The notes under the pieces: generated by a model
Told to the model about the DNA's origin: nothing
What the model saw: the letters and a program-made list of their open reading frames with translations, nothing else
The model's database searches: none
Assembly (NCBI RefSeq): GCF_015690345.1
Contig: NZ_JADPUN010000285.1
Span: forward strand, 1 to 42,339
Source: Plantactinospora alkalitolerans
Lineage (GTDB): Bacteria > Actinomycetota > Actinomycetes > Mycobacteriales > Micromonosporaceae
DNA: 42,339 nucleotides
Direction of reading: 5' to 3'
Position numbers and translations under genes: made by a program
Shown: in pieces, positions 34,680-42,339 of the stretch
How the letters are laid out: each line of letters opens with the position of its first letter
How positions within the stretch are numbered: the stretch's first letter is position 1

Positions 34680-35693
34680 GTGACCATCACGTTTGCTGAC
34701 CTGACCACCATGCGGATCGGCGGGCCGGTCGGGGCGCTGCACGTCGCCACCACCACCCCGGACGCCGTTGAGCTGCTGAGGAGCACCGACAGCGCGGAAG
34801 AGCCGCTGCTGGTGATGGGCGGCGGCTCCAACCTCGTGGTCGGCGACGTGGGCTGGCCGGGCACGGTGGTCAAGATGGCGTCGACCGAGTTCGAGATCGT
34901 CGGCGACCGGCTCACCGTCGCCGCCGGTGTCGAATGGGACACGGTGGTCCAGACCGCCGTGGCGGAGGGACTCGCCGGGATAGAGACCCTGTCCGGGATT
35001 CCGGGCTCGGCGGGGGGCACACCGGTACAGAACGTCGGGGCGTACGGCACGCTGACCTCCGACGTACTGGAGTCGCTCTCGGTCTACGACCGGGAAACCG
35101 GCCAGGTGGAACGCTGGCTTCCCGAGCAGTGCGGGTTCGGCAGCCACCGGCAGTCGGTCTTCAAGCACAGCGACCGCTGGGTCGTTCTCGACGTGACGAT
35201 GCGGCTGCGCCGGAGCGGTCAGTCGAATCCGGTCAATTTTCCGGCGGTCGCGCAGCGGCTGGGCATCGAGGTCGGTGGCACGGCGGCCCCGGCGGACGTA
35301 CGCGAGACGGTGATCGCACTGCGTCGGGAGAAGCGGATGGTGCTGGACCCCGACGACCACGACACCTGGAGCGTCGGCTCGTTCTTCATCAACCCGGTGC
35401 TCGAAGAGGTGCCCGAGCGGGCCCGGGAGTGCCCCAGCCAGCCGGACGTCAAGGGGACCAAGCTGCACGCGGCGTGGCTGATCGAGCACTCCGGTTTCCG
35501 TCGCGGCTACGGCACGGACTGGGGCAACGGGACCGTCGCCCTGTCCAGCCGGCACACGCTGGCGCTGACCAACCGGGGTGGCGCCACGGCGGCCGACGTG
35601 ATGAAATTCGCCGCGCACATCCGCGATGGCGTCGAGGCCCGCTTCGACGTCCGGCTCAACCCGGAGTGCAACCTCGTCAACTGTTCATACTGA
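34680..35693 (+). CDS. murB: UDP-N-acetylenolpyruvoylglucosamine reductase
   Basis: FAD-dependent, NADPH-requiring enzyme that completes UDP-N-acetylmuramic acid synthesis for peptidoglycan. 337 aa. FAD-binding: MGGGSNLVVGDVGW; GIPGSAGGTPVQNVGAYG; substrate-binding Arg in FGSHRQSVFK; catalytic Ser in WSVGSFFINPVL; and the C-terminal Glu region LNPECNLVNCSY. This is the E. coli-like type I form. GTG 34680 follows TAAGCT by 8 nt without a clear Shine-Dalgarno, so a leaderless start is likely. It is divergent from the phosphatase gene. Confidence 0.96.
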   Translation: MTITFADLTTMRIGGPVGALHVATTTPDAVELLRSTDSAEEPLLVMGGGSNLVVGDVGWPGTVVKMASTEFEIVGDRLTVAAGVEWDTVVQTAVAEGLAGIETLSGIPGSAGGTPVQNVGAYGTLTSDVLESLSVYDRETGQVERWLPEQCGFGSHRQSVFKHSDRWVVLDVTMRLRRSGQSNPVNFPAVAQRLGIEVGGTAAPADVRETVIALRREKRMVLDPDDHDTWSVGSFFINPVLEEVPERARECPSQPDVKGTKLHAAWLIEHSGFRRGYGTDWGNGTVALSSRHTLALTNRGGATAADVMKFAAHIRDGVEARFDVRLNPECNLVNCSY

Positions 35694-35731
35694 GCAGCGG
35701 ACCGACCGCCGAGCACCGGGAGCCGCCGAGC

Positions 35732-36436
35732 ATGCGTCAGCCGCTGACCGTCGCCGTCGCCCAGCCATCCTGCGTACCGTACGACGTCGCCGCGAACGCG
35801 TTGACCCACGCCGCGACGGTCCGGTCGGCCGGTGCCCGGGTGGTGGTCTTTCCCGAACTGTCGCTGACCGGGTACGAGTTGGACGCTCCGGCGATCACCG
35901 CCGAGGATCGCCGGCTCGGTCCGCTCGTGGCGGCCTGCGCCGAATCGGACTCGGTCGCGCTGGTCGGGGCCCCGGTGCCGGATGACACCGGCCGGTCGAA
36001 CATCGCAGTACTGGCCGTCGACGCCGCCGGAGCGCGCGTCGCGTACCGGAAGATCTGGCTGGGCGGTGCCGAACCCGAGTGGTTCGTCCCCGGCACGACG
36101 CCGGTCGCGCTCGACGTGGACGGCTGGCGGCTCGGTCTCGCCGTCTGCAAGGACACCGGTGTGCCCCGGCACGCCGCCGACACCGCCGCGCTCGGCATCG
36201 ACGCCTACCTGGCCGGGATGACGGACTCGGCCGCGGATTCGGGGATCCAGGACGAGCGGGCCCGCCGGATCGTCGCCGACCACGGGATCTGGGTGGCGAT
36301 CGCCAGCTTCGCGGGCCCGACCGGCGGAGGGTTCACCGAGACCGCCGGCCGGTCGCGGATCTGGAGCCCGGACGGCAGCGTGGTGGCCGAGGCGGGCCCG
36401 GAACCCGGCGAGGTCGTCCGGGCGACCCTGACCTGA
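35732..36436 (+). CDS. Nitrilase-superfamily carbon-nitrogen hydrolase
   Basis: 234-aa enzyme with the intact Glu-Lys-Cys triad: Glu42 in VVVFPELSLTGYE, Lys107 in AYRKIWLGGAEP and Cys139 in GLAVCKDTGVP. It is an amidase or hydrolase of unknown substrate. It lies 38 bp after murB, possibly co-transcribed, and converges with the thiopeptide genes 13 bp away. I see no reason to place it in the thiopeptide pathway. Confidence 0.85.
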   Translation: MRQPLTVAVAQPSCVPYDVAANALTHAATVRSAGARVVVFPELSLTGYELDAPAITAEDRRLGPLVAACAESDSVALVGAPVPDDTGRSNIAVLAVDAAGARVAYRKIWLGGAEPEWFVPGTTPVALDVDGWRLGLAVCKDTGVPRHAADTAALGIDAYLAGMTDSAADSGIQDERARRIVADHGIWVAIASFAGPTGGGFTETAGRSRIWSPDGSVVAEAGPEPGEVVRATLT

Positions 36437-36449
36437 TCCGCCGGCGGGG

Positions 36450-37535
36450 CTACGGCGCCGGGGTGACGATGCGCCGGACGAGGTCCACCGCCGAGACGCC
36501 GTACACCGCCTCGACCGCGTTGGCCAGCAGGTGCCCGGCCCGGAACCGCTCGATCGGCACCAGCCCGAGCCGGGTCAGGTGCAGGTAGGTGTAGTTCAGC
36601 GCCACCCGGTAGTGCAGGAACTCGGGCCGGGAGAAGACCCGTTCCCGGTACGACTCGTTGCCGAGCATGAGTTGGTGCAGTTCACTGTGCGCGACGCCGG
36701 GCGAACTGCGGGGCGGCGGCGGTGGACCCACCAGCCCGTCATCCGAGATCAACGACGTGAAACGCGGAGCGTACCGGTCCAGCAGCGCGGCCCACTCCCG
36801 GACGAACGGCACCGACGGGGCGTCCGGATCGTCCAGTGCCCGGACCACCGCGCTGACCCGGTCGGCCAGTTCGCCCGCCCGGCTGCGGTACGCCGCGTCG
36901 AAGGCGGGACGGACGTGTGCGGCCCCGGTGTGCGCGCAGACCCCGAGGAAGCCCTCGGCGTGTGCGCGGAACGCGACGAACCCACTGGTCAACGGGCCGG
37001 GCGCGGTGTGCGCCGCGACCAGCATGAGGTGCATCGCCACGCCGTCGCGCCGGTCCCGGCCGGCTCGCACGTGCCCGAGCATGTCGAACAGTGCCCCGGT
37101 GGCGTCCCGGTAGAAGTCGGTCAGCAGTTCGACCGCCTCGTCACTGCCCAGCACGTGCCGGCGCGAGTCGAATTCCTCGGCCACGATGGAGTTGTTCGGA
37201 TACCAGGGGGTGAGTGGGCCGCGTTCGTGCTCCTGGAGGGCGAGCACCCGGTGCCGCTCCAGCGCCGCATCCTGGTCCAGCACGGTGCGGGACGGATGCG
37301 ACCGCAGGTAGGCGCCGACCGTGGTCTCGATTGCGGGCCACACCCGCGACCGCCAGGTCTCCTCGTCGGTACGGACGTTGAGCCGCAGATGCGGGCCGCG
37401 CCGCCAGTGCCGGACGACGTACGACTCGGCGGCGTCGGCACCCAACCCGGCCAGCACCGGCCGGACGGCGTCGAGCAGCAGCCCGTCCTTGTCGGCATCG
37501 TGGTAGGCGATGTGGACCGTGTGCCACCGACGCAT
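36450..37535 (-). CDS. Thiopeptide pyridine synthase (TbtD/TclM-like)
   Basis: 361-aa SpaB_C-type (lantibiotic dehydratase C-terminal-like) protein. In thiopeptide pathways this enzyme carries out the formal [4+2] cycloaddition of two dehydroalanines and ejects the leader. N-terminal RRWHTVHIAYHDADKDGLLL, then RHWRRGPHLRLNVRT, the segment PLTPWYPNNSIVAEEFDSRR and C-terminal LHYRVALNYTYLHLTRLGLV. No ATPase, LanC or other fused domain is present. ATG 37535 is 1 nt after the stop of the preceding gene. It is the last gene of the cluster as seen here. Confidence 0.8.
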   Translation of the reverse strand: MRRWHTVHIAYHDADKDGLLLDAVRPVLAGLGADAAESYVVRHWRRGPHLRLNVRTDEETWRSRVWPAIETTVGAYLRSHPSRTVLDQDAALERHRVLALQEHERGPLTPWYPNNSIVAEEFDSRRHVLGSDEAVELLTDFYRDATGALFDMLGHVRAGRDRRDGVAMHLMLVAAHTAPGPLTSGFVAFRAHAEGFLGVCAHTGAAHVRPAFDAAYRSRAGELADRVSAVVRALDDPDAPSVPFVREWAALLDRYAPRFTSLISDDGLVGPPPPPRSSPGVAHSELHQLMLGNESYRERVFSRPEFLHYRVALNYTYLHLTRLGLVPIERFRAGHLLANAVEAVYGVSAVDLVRRIVTPAP

Positions 37536-37536
37536 C

Positions 37537-38559
37537 TCAACGCTCCGTTTCGGACAGCGAGGCCAGGGTACGCGCGACGATCAGACCGACCTGGGCCTCG
37601 GTCTCCAGTCCCAGTCCCAGTCGGTTGTTCAGCAGATGGGCGCAGCGCAGCAGGATCAGGGCCAGGGTGCGCCGCTCGGAGCGGGCCACGGCGGCCAGCG
37701 GTCCCATCGGGGAACCCGGGTCGGGCGGGGCGTGCCGACCCGACGCCCACAACGTGGTCAGGCTGTCGTGCAGGGTCCGGATGGAACGGTTCCAGGTCGC
37801 CAGCGCCCCCCGGGTGGCCGCCGTACCACGGGTGGCCGGCGGGGCCTCCGTCGCCGCCTCGGCCCAGCAGCTCCGGGCCTGGCGTCGCAGCCCGGCCCGG
37901 TCCCGGACGAAGGCCGCCTGACTGGCCGCCCAGAGCGGCCCGGTGCCCGCCGGCTCCCGATGCAGGGTCTCCGCGACCCGGGCCGCCGCCCCGGGCAGGT
38001 CCGGTTCGCAGACCGCCAGTGTCGACATGGTGGCGGCGAGCGCGACGGCTGCCCGGCGGTCCGCCGGTACGCCCGCCGCCAGCACCCGCAGCGCGAGGTC
38101 GCTGGACTCGGTGAAGTGCCGCTCCACCGCCGTCATCGCCTCGTCGTCGCCGTAGGCGTGGTGCTCCGGCCGGTACGCGACGAACTGCACCGAGTCGTTG
38201 GGGCGCAGCTCCGACTCGTACCGGTCCAGCCGCTCCCCCCGGGCGAGCCCCGCGGCGAACTCCCGGTACGCCTCCGCGCTGATCCTGGGAGTGGAGGGGT
38301 GGCGCCGGAGGTGTTCGCCGGCACGCTCGCGGATCCGTTCCCGCAGCGGCTCGGCGTACTCCGGTCGGGCCGGTCGGAGGCGGAACCGGATGTGCAGCCC
38401 GCCCTCCCAGTAGCGTAGGAAGAAGTGGCCGGTGGTCAGTCCGGCATCCGTCGCCTCGGCGACCACCGGCGCGACGGCGCCCGTGACAAGGGCGTCGAGA
38501 TCGCCCTGGTGGAACAGATGGGCACTCACCCACCCCCGGTCAGCGGGCGTCGACACCAT
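37537..38559 (-). CDS. Thiopeptide dehydratase, elimination domain (TbtC-like SpaB_C)
   Basis: 340-aa SpaB_C-type protein expected to remove glutamate from glutamylated Ser/Thr to form Dha/Dhb. Start region WVSAHLFHQGDLDALVTGAV and the family hallmark FFLRYWEGGLHIRFRLRP. It is the split-off C-terminal half of a LanB dehydratase; its N-terminal half is the next gene upstream, with a 20-bp overlap (38540-38559). An alternative start would be GTG 38529 (VSAHLF), which removes the overlap. Confidence 0.8.
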   Translation of the reverse strand: MVSTPADRGWVSAHLFHQGDLDALVTGAVAPVVAEATDAGLTTGHFFLRYWEGGLHIRFRLRPARPEYAEPLRERIRERAGEHLRRHPSTPRISAEAYREFAAGLARGERLDRYESELRPNDSVQFVAYRPEHHAYGDDEAMTAVERHFTESSDLALRVLAAGVPADRRAAVALAATMSTLAVCEPDLPGAAARVAETLHREPAGTGPLWAASQAAFVRDRAGLRRQARSCWAEAATEAPPATRGTAATRGALATWNRSIRTLHDSLTTLWASGRHAPPDPGSPMGPLAAVARSERRTLALILLRCAHLLNNRLGLGLETEAQVGLIVARTLASLSETER

Positions 38560-41206
38560 CGCCCCCGCCCGTACCGCCGTCTCTGGCCGTCGCCGAGACC
38601 TGCACGACGTACTCGGTGACCCGTACGCCGTGCCGGCCGTACGTCGGTGCGTCCGCCGGGTCGGGCAGCACCTCCTCCAGCACCATCAGCGCGTCCGGGT
38701 CGGTGGCGATCGTCCTGGTGAACCCGGTCAGCAGGAAGGCGTTCGTGACGTCCACGTAGAACGGCTTCCGGGCCTTGCCGAGCAGGCCGTCGACCAACGG
38801 CTCCCGCTGCGGGTTGACCACCCGGGCGAAGAACCTGCGCGGAATTCCGTGCCCGGCGAGCCAGTCGGCCAGCCGGGGCAGATAGGCCGGGTCGCTCTCG
38901 CCCTTCGCGGGGATCGGGAACTCACCGGACCGCAGTCGCCAGCAGGCGCGGGCGAGGGTGACCCGGCCGATGTCCATCCGGGGATGGGATTCCACGGCCG
39001 GCGGCACCCGGCTGCCCCGGAACACCCAGCCCGGCGCCATCGCGGTGCCCGGCTCACCGAAGACCCGGACCAGGAACCGCAGTGCCGACGGCAGGTAGTA
39101 CTCGGCGAGCAACCCGAGATGCACCGGCAGTACCGCCCGACTGTCCGGCCCGGTCAGGACCAGCCGGTCCCGCTCGTGGTCGTACCGGACCCGCAGGTCC
39201 GTCAGCGGCAGCGCGGGCAGTTCGCCGCCGCCGGTGGCGTACGGGTACTCCAGTTCCACGTCGCCGGTTGCCGGACGCAGGTTCACGCTGCTGTGCAGCG
39301 CCGCCCGGCATTCCGCCAGCACCTGGTCGCCGGCCGGCGCGCGAAGGTCGGCGACGGGCGGCACCTCGGCGCCGACGAGGTCCATCAGCCGCCAGAGCCG
39401 GGTCAGGCCGCGCCCGTACCCCGCGGTGGCGGTGTTGATCACCACGCCGAGGCCGTCCGGGGTGTCCGTGGGTTGCAGATAGACGCAGACCGAGCCGGGG
39501 GCGACGACGGACCGGGGCCAGGTGTCGATCAACTTCGCCACCAGCTCCGGGTCGGCCCGGCTGACCCCGCCCGGCCCGTCCGGTGGGCCGGTGATCGCCT
39601 CCCACGCCTGGGCCCGGTGCGCCGCGAGTTCGCGCAGCCGGCTCAGCGGACTGCGGCGCAGCGTGCCGAGATGCGGCGCCAGCCGGTCACGCAGCAGGGT
39701 GAGCAGTACGTCCCGCTCGTCGCCGGCCACCCCGTCGGTGTGTACCTGCCGGTAGAACTCCAGCACCGGCACCGCCGCCTCCGCGCCGTAGCGGGACAGG
39801 AAGTACGTGGTAGCGGCGAGCTTGACCGGCAGGTCCAGGTCGAAGATGGCGAGGAACCGCCGGACCAGGTCCAGGTCGTCGAGGGCCGGCCGCCACTGCC
39901 CGGCTCCGGCCTGTACCGGGGGGTGGGTCAGCAGTGCGCTGTCGAGACAGAGGTTCAGGTCGGGCAGCCTCGGATCGACGCCGTCGAGGGCGAGGAAGGT
40001 GTCGGTGACGTTCCGCCGGATCTCGGCGAGCCGGGTTCCGTGATCGTCGGCGCCGAGGACGCCCCGGTCGGGCCGGACCACGGCACGCAGCCCGCGTACC
40101 GCGGCGACGACACTTCCCGCGACCGGCCCGGCGTCGCCGGTGCCGTCGTCGCCGGTGCCGTCGTCGCCCGGCCGGGCCAGCCAGTCCGCCAGGTCGCCGA
40201 GCGGGTCGGTGGACTGGTCGGCGAAGGGCGCCGGCAGCTCCAGCAGGCCCGCCCGGACCAGCGCCTCGACCGCACCGCCCTGCCCGGACGGCAGCCGGGC
40301 GAGCAGGGTTCCCATGGTCAGCTCGGGCTCGGCCCGGACCGCCGCCAGCAGCCGGCGCAGCGAATCGGTGGCGGCCAGGTTGGCGAGCGGCTCGTCCAGG
40401 CCGGCGCCGCAGAACCAGATCCGGCTGCCGTCGTCGGTCGCGCTCGGATTCACCCGTACGGCGGCCCGGCCGCGTACGTCGGGCCGGCGGGACAGCACCG
40501 TCCAGAGGTACTCGATGACGCGCCGGTCCAGCTCGATCAGCACCTGGAAGTCGAGCCGCTCCGAGGGCACCACCGCCGGCCCGGACTCCGTCCACCGGCC
40601 GAATCCACTGTGGGCGAACGTGGCGTACGGGCTGGGTTTGACGGCGGCACGGGCCAGGTACTTCGCCAGCCGGAGCAGTACCTGGCGGGGCGGGGCGGCG
40701 ACCTCGGCGGCGGCCAGCCACACCTCCAACTGGGTGGAGAGCACCCGGCTGCCCTGCGCCAGGCCCCTGCGGAACACCTCGGCGCGTACCGCCGTCCGCA
40801 GCGCCGTCACCCGCTGCGCCGTCTCGGCGGCGAGGACCCGGGACAGCTCGGCCCGCATCGCGGCCACGTCGTCCAGCCGCAGTTGCCAGTCGGTGACCCG
40901 TCCGGCCAGGTCACCGGGGAGCGCCGCCAGCACCTCGGCGGAGCCGGCCCGCGCCCCGGGCCGCCGGCCGGTGAAGAGCGCCCGACGCAACGCCACCAGC
41001 AGCGGTTTGTGTTCCGGGGTGGCGCCGGTGCCGATCACCTCGTACATCCGGTCGGCCAGTTGGGCGCCCTCCTCCGACAGCCAACGTGTCACCGTACCGA
41101 TCCGGTCGACGAGTTCCCAGGTGGCGGTGAAGCGCAGGTCGTCCAGGACCGTGGCCGGCAGGCCGGTCACCCGGACTCCGAAGCTCGGGGAGATGCGGTA
41201 CGACAT
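38540..41206 (-). CDS. Thiopeptide dehydratase, glutamylation domain (TbtB-like LanB)
   Basis: 888-aa LanB N-terminal-type protein that uses glutamyl-tRNA to glutamylate Ser/Thr of the precursor. Visible features are an N-terminal VRVTGLPATVLDDLRF, LAKYLARAAVKPSPYATFAH (the LanB R-x-TPFG-F-type segment), long helical/beta stretches and a C-terminal VTNAFLLTGFTRTIATDPDA. No SpaB_C domain is fused, so it is the 'split' LanB of thiopeptides. ATG 41206 follows AAGGAGCG. It lies downstream of the precursor gene, behind a strong hairpin. A Gly/Asp-rich GDDGTGDDGTGDAG repeat sits near the middle. Confidence 0.85.
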   Translation of the reverse strand: MSYRISPSFGVRVTGLPATVLDDLRFTATWELVDRIGTVTRWLSEEGAQLADRMYEVIGTGATPEHKPLLVALRRALFTGRRPGARAGSAEVLAALPGDLAGRVTDWQLRLDDVAAMRAELSRVLAAETAQRVTALRTAVRAEVFRRGLAQGSRVLSTQLEVWLAAAEVAAPPRQVLLRLAKYLARAAVKPSPYATFAHSGFGRWTESGPAVVPSERLDFQVLIELDRRVIEYLWTVLSRRPDVRGRAAVRVNPSATDDGSRIWFCGAGLDEPLANLAATDSLRRLLAAVRAEPELTMGTLLARLPSGQGGAVEALVRAGLLELPAPFADQSTDPLGDLADWLARPGDDGTGDDGTGDAGPVAGSVVAAVRGLRAVVRPDRGVLGADDHGTRLAEIRRNVTDTFLALDGVDPRLPDLNLCLDSALLTHPPVQAGAGQWRPALDDLDLVRRFLAIFDLDLPVKLAATTYFLSRYGAEAAVPVLEFYRQVHTDGVAGDERDVLLTLLRDRLAPHLGTLRRSPLSRLRELAAHRAQAWEAITGPPDGPGGVSRADPELVAKLIDTWPRSVVAPGSVCVYLQPTDTPDGLGVVINTATAGYGRGLTRLWRLMDLVGAEVPPVADLRAPAGDQVLAECRAALHSSVNLRPATGDVELEYPYATGGGELPALPLTDLRVRYDHERDRLVLTGPDSRAVLPVHLGLLAEYYLPSALRFLVRVFGEPGTAMAPGWVFRGSRVPPAVESHPRMDIGRVTLARACWRLRSGEFPIPAKGESDPAYLPRLADWLAGHGIPRRFFARVVNPQREPLVDGLLGKARKPFYVDVTNAFLLTGFTRTIATDPDALMVLEEVLPDPADAPTYGRHGVRVTEYVVQVSATARDGGTGGGDGVDAR

Positions 41207-41274
41207 GTCGCTACGCTCCTTGCGGGCCGTCGGGGGCGGGGCCGGGACGGTGTCCGCCCTGCGGCCCAAGGTGG

Positions 41275-41306
41275 CCGGGGCGTCCGGGTGTTCCCGGACG
41301 CCCCGG
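41275..41306 (-). terminator. Strong hairpin between the precursor and LanB genes
   Basis: Perfect 14-bp stem (41275-41288 with 41293-41306) and a TGTT loop, 15 nt after the precursor stop codon and 68 nt before the next start. Best read as a partial terminator or 3' stabiliser that gives more precursor than enzyme mRNA. Confidence 0.8.
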
Positions 41307-41321
41307 GTCAAACGGTTGTCG

Positions 41322-41546
41322 CTACGCGACGCCCCGCGCGTCCTCGTCCCCGGGGGACTCGGGCGCGAAGCAGCTGGTGCCGGTGGTGTAGCAGGAGCAG
41401 TAGGCACAACTGGTGCACGAGGTGGCGCAGGAGGCACCGGTTTCCACGGTGCCGTGGCCCTCGGCCATCAGGGAGTCGGCGGACAGGATGCTGATGGTGT
41501 CGACCTCGAGGCCATCGAGGTCGAGGTCGAGCTCTGGACGAGACAT
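41322..41546 (-). CDS. Thiopeptide precursor peptide
   Basis: 74-aa peptide. The leader (1-38) is acidic and ends LMAEGHGTVETGA, very like the AGHGMTEVGA leader end of thiomuracin-type precursors. The core starts at Ser39: SCATSCTSCAYCSC, then YTTGTSC. The tail FAPESPGDEDARGVA follows. The core has 7 Cys among many Ser/Thr, as expected for thiazoles and dehydroamino acids. ATG 41546 is preferred over GTG 41555 because AAAGGTGA is properly spaced from it. The GTG overlaps the upstream dehydrogenase stop. Confidence 0.88.
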   Translation of the reverse strand: MSRPELDLDLDGLEVDTISILSADSLMAEGHGTVETGASCATSCTSCAYCSCYTTGTSCFAPESPGDEDARGVA

Positions 41547-41551
41547 CTGGG

Positions 41552-42339
41552 TCACCTTTCGAATCGGGACGGTTGGTCGTGTGCCGTCGGGGACGGCGCG
41601 GCGGTCAGGGCGACATGGCCACCTCCTTGCGGTTGTTCGAGGGCCGGAAGGTCGGGAACCCGCCGCGTGAGCTTCCGGGCGCGGGCGCCCACAGCCAGGA
41701 AGCCCAGGCTCTGCCGACGCGTCGGGTCGAGTCCCAGGGCGGCGTCGGTGCCGCCGTTGGTTCCTTCCGAATGGATCCGGGAGGCCAGCCCCAGTACCGC
41801 CGCGGCCAGGGTGGCGCGGTGGACGACGAGGCCGACCTCGGCCTGTTGGAGGCGGTACCAGTCGGCTCCGTACCGCCGCACCGGGGACAGCGGATCGCCG
41901 ACCGGGATCAGGACGGCCGCCGCCCCGCGCAACGCGAGGCGGGTGTTGGGCAGCAGGGGGCCGCCGACGATCGCCGCCACCGTCGGCTCACCGCCGAGCG
42001 GGACCAGCCGGTGCCGGTGCCGGTCGTACCGGTAGCCGCCCCGGGACAGGCCGTCGACCCGCAACACCACCGCGCAGAGCTCGACCGTCGCCGGCCCGGC
42101 GTCGGCACCGGGCAGGTCGCCCGGGTACCCGTCAGAAGCGGCGGCGAGGATCGCCGCGAGCTGCCCGGTGGTGATCGCCACCGGCGGGTAGCCGGCGAAC
42201 GGCGAGGCGCGGTGCGGTACGCCGTCGGCCAGTCGCACCGGCGGAACGACGGGCAACGGAAACGCCCCGGCACGCGACACCGGCGGACGCGGCCCGGCAG
42301 GCGACACCGGCGGACGCGGCTCGGCGGTTTCCGGGGCGG
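41552..42339 (-). CDS. SagB-type azoline dehydrogenase, C-terminal part (runs off right edge)
   Basis: FMN-dependent nitroreductase-fold enzyme that oxidises thiazolines to thiazoles in thiopeptide and linear azol(in)e pathways (TbtE-like). About 262 residues are in the window; the reading frame is still open at the right edge, so the N-terminal half is missing. Pattern: YPPVAITTGQLAAILAAASD, then VVLRVDGLSRGGYRYDRHRH, then GADWYRLQQAEVGLVVHRAT and LASRIHSEG. A 27-bp tandem repeat at 42274-42327 encodes PRPPVSxAG and looks like a linker between domains. GTG 42307 could start a shorter protein. The gene ends 5 bp before the precursor ATG. Confidence 0.75.
   Translation of the reverse strand, partial: APETAEPRPPVSPAGPRPPVSRAGAFPLPVVPPVRLADGVPHRASPFAGYPPVAITTGQLAAILAAASDGYPGDLPGADAGPATVELCAVVLRVDGLSRGGYRYDRHRHRLVPLGGEPTVAAIVGGPLLPNTRLALRGAAAVLIPVGDPLSPVRRYGADWYRLQQAEVGLVVHRATLAAAVLGLASRIHSEGTNGGTDAALGLDPTRRQSLGFLAVGARARKLTRRVPDLPALEQPQGGGHVALTAAPSPTAHDQPSRFER
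42274..42327 (-). repeat. 27-bp tandem repeat in the dehydrogenase gene
   Basis: Two adjacent 27-bp units (42274-42300 and 42301-42327) differ at two positions and encode a Pro-Arg-rich nonapeptide twice (PRPPVSRAG and PRPPVSPAG). Confidence 0.85.

Noticed and set aside
38432-41494. 1020-codon plus-strand frame opposite LanB
   Set aside because: Shadow of LanB, with no motifs and Asp/Gly/Arg-biased composition.

Overview
The window is high-GC actinobacterial DNA, most likely from a Micromonosporaceae genome (Micromonospora or a relative). The evidence is the long Arg/Gly/Asp/Glu-rich insert in Rho, the argS-lysA-hom-thrC run with thrB and rho close by, acVLRF1, many GTG/TTG starts and leaderless promoters. 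It reads as chromosome: several core genes, one tRNA gene, no phage genes, and accessory islands between the housekeeping genes.

Left part (1-19.7 kb). Most genes are on the minus strand. The aspartate-family and protein-synthesis genes argS, lysA, hom, thrC, thrB and rho are split by about 7.5 kb of other genes: a band-7/SPFH protein with a small ribbon-helix-helix (RHH) partner, a catalase-like protein, an MFS exporter, an orphan RND pump and a secreted cysteine-containing protein. On the plus strand past argS are a DUF3105-DUF305 pair, a degenerate IS630-transposase-like protein and tRNA-Arg(CCG).

Middle part (19.9-24.4 kb). A tetR-gap operon encodes a probable second GAPDH under a TetR regulator. 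Divergent from it is acVLRF1, a ribosome-rescue peptidyl-tRNA hydrolase, preceded by a small repeat-encoded upstream ORF. A second RHH operon (RHH plus DUF4097 beta-repeat protein) and a small lipoprotein follow.

Conflict-type island (24.4-34.6 kb). A MoxR AAA+ ATPase, a CoxE-like VWA protein and a TPR-CHAT protease form one operon with overlapping stop/start codons and a leaderless promoter. It runs head-on into a two-gene operon for what I read as the CATRA-N and CATRA-C (membrane) partners. A YdcF/DUF218-like protein, divergent from moxR across overlapping promoters, a PP2C-type phosphatase and a large helical protein of unknown function flank it. This layout fits a regulated NTP-dependent immunity or cell-death system.

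Right part (34.7-42.3 kb). After murB and a nitrilase-superfamily gene comes the distal half of a thiopeptide (pyritide) biosynthetic cluster on the minus strand: a SagB-type azoline dehydrogenase (cut by the window edge), a Cys/Ser/Thr-rich precursor peptide, a strong intercistronic hairpin, a split LanB (glutamylation) protein, an elimination domain and a pyridine synthase. The YcaO cyclodehydratase and its partner should lie just beyond the right edge. The precursor predicts a 35-membered macrocycle and carries an unusual acidic C-terminal tail.
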